Of a stretch of 64,000 nucleotides of DNA, positions 53,201 to 64,000 are shown in pieces; positions within the stretch are counted from its first letter, which is position 1, and every line of letters starts with the position of its first letter. Below the pieces are notes generated by a model that searched no databases, was not told the origin of the DNA, and saw only the letters and a list, made by a program, of their open reading frames with translations. The stretch is taken from NCBI GenBank assembly GCA_900239685.1, contig OENT01000269.1, positions 80,743-144,742 of the forward strand, written 5' to 3'. This stretch comes from Rotaria macrura (taxonomy: Eukaryota > Rotifera > Eurotatoria > Philodinida > Philodinidae). The position numbers were made by a program, and so were the translations under genes.

Positions 53201-54192
53201 ATAAAAATATTTGATCCAAATACAATAGTGGTCATCGTATCGCCTTTCTACCTCCTATCACATTGCCAATGCTCTCTGAACGTTGAATATTATCGAGAAC
53301 ATCTCTACAAATCGCTCATATTAGTACTAACGTAGGTTCAATTCAGCTATCTAATTCCTAGTTGTTTCAGTGAACAATTTTTCTACTTAATATACCTGTT
53401 CAAGATGTGGTAAACATGCATGTGATGAGTAATTTTCACATATTTGCTTGATAAAATTAGTAATTCGATGTTGACATGCAGATAATGCTGCACTTTGACA
53501 AACACGAGAAAGTAGACCAAGACGTTTACTAAAACAAAATATATAAAAATAAATAAACATAAATTTCTAGTTGTCCTATTTTCATTTTCTTACAGAATAA
53601 AAATAATAACATCAAATTGTTCTTGTAATTCAACACATTTACAACCAGATGATAAAGGTAATTTACAAAACGAACAAGTTGTTGTATCTATAGAATAGAA
53701 TAAATAGTGACATAGAAAATAAACTAGATGCATCAAATTTTCAAGCAAACTTTTTAGTAATTCAGCACAAGCTGTTCGTGCTTGTTGTGATGCATAAGCA
53801 GCTAAATAATATTCAAATATATCAATAAATTTCATGTAGAATGTTGATTTAATGATATTCGTTGTATGTAACAATTGTTGTTGAACAGCATTATATGGTA
53901 ATTTTATCATGAAATCTTGAATATCGAATAATTTTAAATTATATTGATTAGTAAGCGTTTGAAATAATGTTCTTAGATAATTTTCTATATCAATTAATTG
54001 TCTATTGAAATTAATGAATGCAATATGATATGTATTTATTTGTTGTGTTGATATTTGTTCAATAGTTGTTATGAATTGTGATAAATAATTATCACGTACT
54101 AATGTTAATAAACCTGCTTTCACAACAGGTATGATTAAATCAAATTCATTCGATAGAATGAGATCATTTATTATCGTATTTAAACGATCCAT
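50253..54192 (-). CDS. ANAPC2: Anaphase-promoting complex subunit 2 (cullin-like)
   Basis: Cullin-family scaffold of the APC/C ubiquitin ligase that, with the RING subunit APC11, ubiquitinates cyclin B and securin. Nine exons (minus): 53594-54192, 53396-53528, 52432-52871, 52259-52338, 52118-52198, 51044-51517, 50866-50961, 50567-50817, 50253-50507; 2409 nt, 802 aa (human 822). Landmarks: RLLHPGVGTTEIL and INAIRVLRYLD mid-protein, cullin-homology LVSIYGHAELFVEEYVHMLADR, LKQRFGDGGLQGCDVMLKDYVDSR, SSQYWPEVKFSP and RTLHWSPNYGQV, then a winged-helix C terminus (LTLERIYSLL; NQLLYTNGVYTLPPN). Frame is maintained across all junctions I checked. The exon 8 donor is GTTCGT. Two introns are near 0.5-0.6 kb. 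N-terminal third is much diverged, rich in Ile/Asn/Leu, but the exon joins are continuous. Confidence 0.95.
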
Positions 54193-54371
54193 GAATTTTT
54201 CTAGAAGAAAAAGAAAAACGAAGAGAAAACGTTCTTTTTTTAAAATTGTTGCTTATTTAATTGTTTCAAAAGAAGAAGAAAAAAAAAGAAGAAGCACCAC
54301 CATATTTATTTTAAGACAATATGAGTCACTGTACATTGCACTAGTATATAGAGAGTAAGATAAAGTAATAT

Positions 54372-57300
54372 TTATCGAAGAAAATCTTGATTATAATTAT
54401 GAATACGTTCTTCAAGTGATTGTTGTTGCGCATTCGTTTCAAACCATGTCACGATCGGTGTTTCAGCATTCATAGCTGCTTCAAATTGTTCGAAACTAAG
54501 TGTCCACTCATTGTCTGTTTGCTCAGATTTTTCATAATCAGCATCCAATCGACGATACGGTTTACACATTTCACCTGTATGTGTAGATAAATAAAGATAT
54601 TAGAACATAGAAAAAGAAAGCCACAAACCAGTTTTAAAGAGAATTGTACTTGAAGTTGTCAATGCTCGTGATAAATTTTCATCATCAACATCAGTTGTCA
54701 TCAAATCGTATACTGATTTGCATAGTTGAATGAATTCGATCTGAAAGTAATGAAAGACATGATTTAGCAAGTGTAATCAACTATAGTCAAGATTTTAATG
54801 AATACAAATCAAAACAAACTCAAGTTTCTGATAATTAATTTCGTCATTTTGAATTGTTTTTATTCTACAATAAGCAGTTTTCACTTTTACTTCTATTCAC
54901 AAGTTTATATTAGACAGACAGGAATCTTTAGCTATAAGATTATGTCTATGAAGTAGTGCTCGTTAGTAGTCATTGTGTAATAGAAATACAATAATTCTCA
55001 CCTGATTCATGAGTGGCAATTGACTCGGTTTAAGTTTAGGAACTTCCTCTTCTTTTGTTTCAATTGCGGAAGAATCATCGTCGGTTGGTGCAACTAATTC
55101 GACTTGTTTTTTATTCATTTTTGTTGCTATGGAAAATGCTGACATTGGTTCTAGCAAACTAGCAATCGCTTTTTCTCGTCGTTTTCCTTCTAAATATAGA
55201 AATCGATAGTAATATTCATAAATGAAGCAATCTATTTACCTCCTATGTGAGAAATGAATAAAATTTTTAATTTCTCACTGAACTCTGCATTTAATAAAAT
55301 ATTCCATAAACGAATAAAATTAATAAAATCAATTTCATTTGAATTCGATGTCGTAGAAAATGTCTATAAGAAATAGATTAAATGAATAGAAACGAAATAA
55401 ATCATTATTGATTTACATCAAATAATTTTTTTGCCAAATCTTCTGGATTTTCCCCAATAAACCATGGTGATAAATATTTACATAAGATTAAATATTCAGC
55501 ACGACCAATGCGATATGTTTCATAGGCTAATTTCTTTGGATCTGCTGCTTCTGTTAATGTTATACGTGAAGCATCCTAAACAGAAGAAACATGTACATGT
55601 AGAATGATTTCATATAGTTAAATTTGTGTTATATACTTTGAAAACATAAAAAAGATCTTTTATTTCATATTCACTGAACAATGTATATTTCAATGTATTT
55701 TTTGAAGCCGATTGTAAAATTGATTCAGCCATTGTTTGTACAACTTTTAAACGATGTTTCAAACGTAAACGATTTATATCTTCTTCAGTAATACTATTGT
55801 AATTCATGTAGGATTGTTTAATTAAATGTACGATCTTTTTTTCTTTTTCACTATCATCGTCATTTACATTATCATCAGTTAAAGAGTCTAAATATGTGGT
55901 TAATATCATGATAGCATCACCATCGTCTTGACATTGTAATAGACGATCTTGATTTTCTTTCAGTATGGTTAATGCTAATTGAAAAAGCACTTTTATACCA
56001 TCGTAAAAAAATATATCGATCACATATAAAGCTGATTCAAATGGTATCACACTAGATCAAGAGGTTACATAGAATAGACAGAAACGATAGGAGTTTAAAT
56101 TAACATTGATGTTATTCTTTTCTTACCAAATAAATAATGTCAAAAACCATGATAGACTGATACAAGCAGCAATTCCAAGAACTCGTAATTTTTCGTATAA
56201 ATTTGGTAAATATTCATTACAATAGTCATTAAAAACACCTGTTAAATAGAAGAAATCAATCGATTTATTTGAATAGTAACAGGTAGAATCAATAATGATC
56301 TCTATCATCGGTCTGGCTTCTTGACTTGTGCTGTAGAGAAGTTTTCTTTCTGCTGATTTAGGTTATTAGTGAATTCTTTTTGAAGAATAGTTATATTCAA
56401 GTGTCCTTGTTGCTCGAAGCGATCTTATGACATACTTAATATGGTATCGAAAATTTCTCTTTCTCTAAGAATCAGGATCATTATCGGTATATGATGAATT
56501 TCGATATGCACAATCATTTCTATGTGCATCCTACGTGCCAACACAGATGAAAATTACGATGAGAAAGTGGTATCAATCATAGAAAACTGTTTGTTTATTG
56601 ATGAAAACTATTATTCAATGAAGAATATATCTTTCGAAAAAGAAGTTAAAGCGAGGCATTGTAATAAAATAAACCGATTTTTCGTTGGACACTTTACAAT
56701 AGCATGATTCAAATTTGGAAATAATCTTTAGACGAAACAGTATTACCTTGATCTATCAATGCACCCACTACTTTCGTATTGTAATAGTCTGGTAAGAGAC
56801 GTTCACATAATGCTGCTAATGTCCAAAATGCATCGTCTTCGTTCATATAAAGTAAAAGTACACCACCGATGATGTTCATTGCTTGACAATAGCCTATAAC
56901 AAAAAAAAAACATTTACTCATCAGTTTTACGATAAATCATATCTCGAGGTACATACCAACATCAATATTATGACAAGCATATGCTCGTAATAATCGTCGT
57001 AGTGCACTTATACCGGATTCATGCTGAAAAGCTTTCTGATCAGGTAATGCACGATAAAGATCACGCTCAATTTCATCATTTGTTGAATCATGATTAGTTT
57101 TAACAAGTGATGATTCATAAACTAATTTTTGATAAACATTTGGATGAGCTGCTTTCTACATAAGGAAAAATACAAAATTAATTCTTGACTGCATTTTGCA
57201 ATCAAAACTATATCTACTAACATCATGAATAGCACCACTGAATATAAACCATAATTCATTACGTAATGAATCAGGTATACCTTGAAATATGAGTTCATAT

Positions 57301-60169
57301 AGTTCATTGGTTCTGTATATTGTTGAACCTCGTCCATATAAAGAAAAATGTGTATTCCATGAAGCTTCTTTTAATTCTTCTGATGCTTGGCGTTCTTCAG
57401 TATTACTTGAATTAAATTGTAAGTAAAGCGGTGGTGAAAAAACTAGACAGAAAATAGTAACGATCAAGCGGTGGACACTTTTGAGTTTGCTGACGTCATC
57501 GACTCACGAGGCAACCTTCAAAGATGTCGCCTTTCAATTTCAAGTATTTTGACTCTCTCTCTCTTGCGCGCAACGCTAACCTACTGATTGACATGGATAA
57601 AGTCTTTTTTTATACAAAAGTTCGACTAAACTCTTGAGTTTCTACCTAGACTTTCGTGTGTGTAAATAGATCAACAATATTAGTTGTCATGAAAAAAGTC
57701 AGAGTTCCCACAACAACTTTCGTCAAAATAGAAGATTTTCAAAATAAAAACAATTATCAAGCTATAATAGCAAACCTATGGGTGGTATATCGATATTTGG
57801 AATTACTGTATCAATATGTTGTGATAATAAATTGGATAGTTTGTTGAGAATAAATTCTCGGTCATCAAAATTTAAAAAAGTAAACGTTCCAGCCTACGAA
57901 TAAAATCAAACAAAAATACTTCATTTGAATTAAAATTACAATATTTACTCGTTCTTTTGTTATTATAATTAACCCAGATTGGGATTCTGCATCTGTTGAG
58001 TTTGCATTTTCTGATTGCTTTTCAACAACCATGATATCACGACATGGAATGATTAAATTGACTTGATGATAGACCTTTTTAGTTTGGTTTTTTTTTCATG
58101 AATGATTTATTTAAAAACATAAACTCTCAGATGTCTTACTTTACTAGCAAAACATACAAATTTGGGTGATATATAAAGTGTACCAGATACTTTTGTGCGA
58201 TTATACGGAGTCCATAAATGGCATGGCACTTCACCATCTAAACGTTCGTTTGATGGCAAGCGAAATCGACATCGATACACTTCACTACGAGTTTTGGCAT
58301 CAAGATCACGTTTTAATTGTGATATTACTTTAGGTGCTGTTTTTCTAAATGATCAAATCACAATCATAGTTCGTTCTCGTTCAGACAAATGAAAATACTA
58401 AAGGATGTAGATTTCAAAATCTTTGCTTGCAAAGGAACATTAATAATATTGATGATTTTTTTCAAATAGTTAAAATGCTTCCGAAAACTTTCAATTCTTT
58501 AATTATCTCTTATTTGGATGGGATGTTCATCCTGCAGATTTATGCATACATCATCAGTGTAGTATTAGCGGCATTTATTTTTTATTTCGGCCTTAGAATT
58601 CTTAAGTGTTAATCACTGATTGAGGAGCAATCGTTCAATGCTTAAAAAGATTTTCATGCTCATGTTTTCAAAGCAATGAGAAAAAAGAATTGAATCTATG
58701 AAAATGTTGTAAGGACTTGCTAGTTTGCATTCATGTATATTAATCATTCAACTATGCCTATCAAAACTTGATTTTTCCTTTGGACTGTTTAATAATATCA
58801 GTTAATTAGCATATAATACATACTTAGTTACAGCTGGAAAGAAATCTTCTTCACGAAAAGCACCTTTTTCAGACAATAATCTATTAACAGGACAAACCAA
58901 CAGCATAGTAGTAAATTAATAGTAGAATGGAACAAAAACCAGTGACATACTTTTTTGCAGCGAAATTTGCTAACTGTTCCATCACCTGATATGTTTCTTC
59001 AATATTTTGAAACATTGAAAAATCATGAACATGAAAACGAGTACTGACGCGTACTGTTTCTGATAAATATGTTTGAATCCGTTCGAGTGCCTGAAAACAT
59101 CATTCAATATGAAATTAGAAGAATGAGTAAGATCCATGACCTACTGTTATATCAGTGAATTTAAGTACAATTGTGATATCTTTTCCCAACAAATACGAAT
59201 AAAAACATAAATAATTAACAGATAGATAGAGCCAACCTTGACGAGGTACGCGACCGCGCCAATAGGAACAAGCATAGTCTAATAAAATTAAATTAAATAC
59301 GAAAAAAGATAATTTTCGTTTTCATATACTACACGTACATGTAACCAGATTTTCATCTACTGGTACGTTAAATAGTTTGTGAAATTTTTTCGTTGCATTT
59401 TTGAATTTTTCAGATTCGAAATCTATGTGTTATGAATTGATATTAGTAAGAATAGATGCTTTATGTTTACCATCTATTTCATTTTCATCAACTTGTGCAC
59501 ATAAACTTAATATCTTACATTGCACATAATCAGTTACATCAATACCAACGTCAATTCCACCTATAATAGTAATAAAAAAGATCAAATAATGAAAATAATC
59601 TACAGATCAATATGACGATTGTACCAAGAGTTGGCATTATATATTCTTCAATCCATTTCCAATGTTCTTCAATTTCTTCTTTTGTGTCTGCTTCGGCAAT
59701 GACTGAAAAATTTATAAAACATTCAATATCAATATATACTTTGGTTGTTATGCTTGTTAAGAAATTCAGTTGAACCTACGATGATATACTTCAGAATCTG
59801 GCCGTTGATGAAGAATTCGATACCGATTTGTCTATTAAAAGTATTTACAGTATAAAATCTATATTATTTATTCATATGTTCAACTTACTTTACTATCTAA
59901 AACAGAATCAATTGTAGCAACAAATTTACTGGCAAGACCACCATGTTCTTCATTGTGACCACGACGACGTTGCAATGCAAAGTATGGATTAGCTCGATCA
60001 GTTGACCTATATCAAGATTGAATGACATTGTAAATGTAACAGAATAATAGTAATCGACTGTACCAAAATCCGGTCACCTAAAAGAAGATAAAATATGTAA
60101 TAGAATAGTATTTCAAATTTTTTAATATAGCTTTCAATTTACTAGAACTTCAGAAGGTTTAACCCACAT
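54372..60169 (-). CDS. TBC1D9: TBC1D9-type RabGAP (two GRAM domains, TBC domain, degenerate EF-hand)
   Basis: Large multi-exon gene starting at ATG 60169 (MWVKPSEVL, the family's conserved start) and ending at TAG/TAA 54372. Order: first GRAM domain (60.0-58.9 kb; [29 protein letters not shown]), second GRAM (58.4-57.8 kb; [29 protein letters not shown]), TBC domain (57.5-55.6 kb). TBC catalytic fingers are intact: [10 protein letters not shown] gives the IxxDxxR arginine finger and GYCQAMNI the YxQ glutamine finger. [17 protein letters not shown] and [12 protein letters not shown] are family signatures. Then a region matching the EF-hand part with the calcium loop degraded, and a C terminus ([15 protein letters not shown]). 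Expected role: stimulating GTP hydrolysis on Rabs. Exon 2 is a 14-nt microexon. Most introns are about 50-80 bp; one near 58.4-58.8 kb is about 0.45 kb. The stop lies 179 bp upstream of the APC2 start. Confidence 0.93.
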
Positions 60170-63100
60170 TATTGTCTTGAGACAAAGACAAACTAAGTTG
60201 AAGATATAATAGTTAAAAAGTATGGTTGACCAACCCAACACTACAAACAAAGATGATATGATTAGTTTATCGACCAATTGATAATGATGATTCATTTTTT
60301 TAATTTCGATTTCGCTTATTTATTTGAAATTCATAAACGACTAAATTTTTGCAATAAACTATCACTTTAATTCGAATATTTCTGGCATTGACTGTAGCGC
60401 TTGAAACATTATTACCTGTTTCTACTTGTTCTGTTGTGACTCATCATTTTACGTCAAGGTACAAACAAAAAATCAAATAATCGATACGAGAATGAATGCT
60501 TCATTCAACCTTAATAAGATTAAATATGATTTACCTGTAGAACTGGAAAAAAATAGCATTTTGCATTAGTAGACCTTGTCAGTCGAATTACTATGGATGA
60601 TGAGGATAGTTTTTGATTTAAAAGCTATACAATACAAAGATACAGAATCTGATGTTCTTATCAAACGCTTTATTTCATCTGAGAAAAGATGATCTACTTT
60701 TATGAAGCATGGTATTGAAAGATTCATTACCTTCTCTGCAAAAATGATTTGAGAAAGGACTGATTCTAATTTCATTTGCCTTGAAATCGAGTATGTTGCA
60801 AAAAAATACCTCACGGGTTCTGGATTGTTCAATGTAGAATTGATTGTAAAGGAAGTATTGTGAAAAGGATTTGAGGACAGAAAATTCCAAAGAGTTGATA
60901 GTTATCCTTTTTTATGTACTCATGTCATACTTTAAGGTTGTTCGACTACAGTTGAAAGATTATCACCGTTCATTATTACTGACATATCGCTCTATTGATG
61001 AATAAATACTGTTTTAGATAACGTATCAATAGACTCATTCATAGAGCACCTACTACGATTGAAAATGAGAATCATGAAAGCGTGTTCCAAAAGAAAATGT
61101 CATTGATCACAAATTTCTCTTGTCAATAATGCAATTCGGAATGATGAAAATGTCTTGTTAATATCAAACGCATATTTCACTGCATCTGCAAATCAAGTGC
61201 TTTAGATTCAATAAAACACTTGATATAAAGAAGTTTGATCGAATCATCAGAAACCCGTGAAAAGAAATCGTTGTTCAAAAATCGGCTATTTATTAAATGT
61301 TAATCTTTTTTAATGCACATTCTTACAAACCTAATTCAAGAGTAAAATCAAGTGTATGGTTCTAATCAAAGAACGAAGTTCCTACTTAACTTTCTTACTG
61401 ACTTTCTTCATAAGAAGAAGATAAATCTGTTATAATATGAGTAACTAAAAGACTTAGTGCTCTAAAAGAAAAACAGCATAACTTTAGAGAGAGATTACAA
61501 CAAAATTCTATTTTTTAGAATCATTATGAATAAAAGTGATTTGGTGAAACTTGATCTTCTCTTCATGTATCATATACCGGTGAACTACTTCTATGATTAA
61601 ACAAATGTTCGCAATTTCCTTGCTTCATAAGTAATCATTCATCATCATGACAAAGTTTTGTCGAAAAGTAAAAAATTCTGTATTATTGAATCTGATCATG
61701 CTTACAATTATACTATGTGGAATAAGAGTGATGTAGTGAAATGTCTGAGAAGGCATAACTACCAGAGACCGAATCGAATAGAAAAATCTCAATTTGACCC
61801 GACCCCATTCGACTCATACATAGCAGAAGATTACATAATTGTTCATAGAGCGCTTGTGCGGCCAAGATAAGCTTCATCTGCCTCGATGGACGGTATTCTT
61901 TTCTTTTGCTTCTAAGTGCATTTCGCAAAGAATAATCATAATACGAAAACAGATTCGACAAGAAAAAAAATACTTTCATAGAAAAAAGGAAACTGAATAT
62001 GGATGCATGTAAAAGTTCTAATCAAGAAAAAGAATTGTCCAGTCTATTTTTCAAACTACACTTCCAATCCACATGCATCCGCATTTCCTTGAATTTTCTG
62101 AGAATGCTGAAATCGTCCGATTATTGTAAACGTTTTCGTATCAATACCAAGGATTTTGTATCTATGGGTTACTTTGTGACATGATTTGCTACTAACACAT
62201 ATGTTGTAGGTTTTTTGCAGCTTGCTTTGGATTTCGTAGAATGTCAATGATTCTCTCCAACGTTTGTGAAAATACGAATCACTTTGAGAGCTGTGTTCTC
62301 TTGAATTTGGGTCCCTCAGAATCGGTCTGAATTTTTTAGCATATATATGGCATTTTAAAAGCAATAAAATCTCAGCTGTCACCCATGGATTCTATCAATA
62401 CGAAACTGCCCTCGCACGCGTAGGTAGATGAACAATATTAATGCTATGCAGAAAAAATTGCAATGAAATTGAGACGAACTACATAGTGGAAACAGAAATA
62501 CTAATCACTGTTGCTCCCGACTGAGTTAATAAAGAGAATGGTGGTCACTTTCGAGAAATCAAACTTTGAACTTCGTTGCGTGATAATTTGTCCAGCAGCG
62601 ATGATCTATCACTCACTGGTGGTATTGCAGCAAAGTGCTGTAATCATACGACACATAACGCAAAAAATATTTGAAAATGACACTCAGTACTGTGATTTGG
62701 AAATGAAACCGAACAGATACTTCAGATTCGATTCGACCTACTTTTCAAAATCTCAATTCGATTCGTTTTCGGTCTCGAATAACTGCTACTTTTATTAATT
62801 CCAAAAATTCTAGATGCTAAGAATGTACCAGTGTTAGCTTTTCTTTGCGTTCTAAGTGTTTTTTTCTTAACAAAATATTACATACATTAATAATCAATCA
62901 ATGTCAAAATAAACAAATGATTTTAATGCTTATTTCTCTTGGCCAACTCGAACGATGCCATTAGGAAACTATCAAGTGCAAAGCTTGTGAATGTCATGCA
63001 CAGTAAATTTTTGATATACACTAGATGATTCATTGTTGCTTTTGAATGAACAATATGAGATTCTCATTGTTTTCCTACGCAGTAGTGTCTAGTTGTAACT

Positions 63101-63791
63101 TGAATATTGGATTTTTTATTTCGAGTATTTTTTGTACGCTATTGAGTTATATGCGCATATAGTTCTTACTATCGATTACCAAGACATATAACCATATCAA
63201 ATAAATGGCGATATAACATGACTAGCAAATAGAAAAAATTCAATTCTAAACGTGCTCTATGAAGTTGCTCGTAAACACGAGCTCTTAGCAGAACTGTTGT
63301 AAGATACGTTTTTGAATAAATATCAGGAAAATCGTTGCATGTATGTCTAGTGAAACTATAATCAATCGAAGACTCTTGATTTGGATCCAATAGATATGTT
63401 TCACGAATTAGTATTGAATTTAGTTTCATAGTAGTTAATAAAATCATCGAATCACTTTGGTTACTCATACAAACATTTTCGAAAATTGTGTATAATGTCT
63501 ATCTTAAATTATTCTGTGTTAACCAATGTAATCTAATGAATCTGGCTATATTCAGTTTCTTTTAGGTTTCATTTGGAAGTATCACAGTTATCAATGGTTT
63601 TCCTCAATTTTTACGATATCCACTTTCTATCTTTGAAAATTATTTTGGTATCTAAAATAAAACTCTTGTTAAGATATCAATAATAATAATCATACTGAGC
63701 CTAATATGAATACGTTGTGATGACAATAGTTTACATATGGTATAACACATTGATTCGATTTGTTGATCGATACTGTGATTTGTATTTGAAG
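60170..63791. other. Intergenic upstream of TBC1D9-like gene, no gene seen
   Basis: 3.6 kb, AT-rich. ORFs (60566-60832, 61658-61870, 62056-62382, 62511-62798, 63169-63468) overlap each other on opposite strands and show no domains. Short related strings AATCTCAATT(C/T)GA occur near 61787 and 62750, hinting at a decayed repeat. No RNA gene recognised. Confidence 0.4.
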
Positions 63792-63936
63792 CAGAGATGT
63801 CCATAGCCGTGCTGCCGCTACCACTGCCGCACCGCTACCGTCACAGCGGTAGTGGCAACTTTCGCTTCTTAGGCGTCGCGGCAAATTGTCTTTTTTTATC
63901 GTCGCGGCGCAGCGCGGCAGCAGTTGAAATTTCATT
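63792..63936. mobile_element. GC-rich hairpin-forming transposon-like terminus (continues beyond window?)
   Basis: Abrupt GC-rich block in AT-rich DNA. Starts CAGAGATGTCCATAGC, similar to hAT-type ends, followed by CCACTGCCGC.. and its near-complement GCGGTAGTGG (hairpin at 63821-63855) and a cluster of GCGGC/CGCGG. Ends about 63936. The opposite end would lie outside this window. Confidence 0.5.
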
Positions 63937-64000
63937 TTTTTTTCTATAGAACCTACAATACGTAAGTAGATTGTTTCAGTTTGATTCAAAGCAAACCAAT

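Noticed and set aside
56522-56707. Plus-strand ORF inside the TBC1D9-type gene
   Set aside because: Lies in an intron of the gene on the other strand and has no family features.

Overview
The window looks like nuclear DNA from a small, compact, AT-rich animal genome, most likely a bdelloid rotifer (Adineta/Rotaria type). Reasons: several unmistakable animal housekeeping genes cut by very short introns (about 50-80 bp, GT..AG, with a few introns of 0.5-0.8 kb); low GC; and two copies of a cysteine-rich two-membrane-segment protein family that I associate with bdelloid proteomes. The organism assignment is inference; no marker gene proves it.

Layout. 1-21 kb is a conserved gene block: the 3' end of an EEA1-like FYVE gene (+), eIF2 gamma (-), Rab14 (+), the stress-granule protein G3BP/Rasputin (-), the TOR-complex WD40 protein LST8 (-) and a PRELI-domain mitochondrial lipid-transfer protein (-). 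22-36 kb is an accessory, repeat-rich island. It holds one complete-ended but coding-dead Ty3/Gypsy-type LTR retrotransposon (22160-29670), a TA-flanked palindromic MITE inserted into only its 5' LTR, three copies of a foldback family rich in the motif ACGG/CCGT, a sequence gap of 228 N, two tandem members of the two-membrane-segment family (one broken by a stop codon), and a tRNA-like gene or pseudogene between them. 36-50 kb is mostly featureless AT-rich DNA with a hAT-like 0.8-kb element and one small acidic-tailed ORF. 50.2-60.2 kb holds two large same-strand genes only 179 bp apart: APC2 (cullin-like subunit of the anaphase-promoting complex) and a TBC1D9-type Rab GTPase-activating protein with a 14-nt microexon. 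60-64 kb is featureless until a GC-rich, hairpin-forming transposon-like terminus near 63.8 kb.

How the genes relate. There is no operon-like pathway, but several products act in endomembrane traffic (EEA1-like tether, Rab14, TBC1D9-type RabGAP) and others in translation/stress/growth control (eIF2 gamma, G3BP, LST8). This is probably coincidental synteny. The most informative part is the layered transposon history in 22-36 kb: a retroelement that lost its reverse transcriptase but has LTRs differing at only one visible position in 473 bp, so it was probably copied recently in trans, and then a MITE that hit one LTR after integration.
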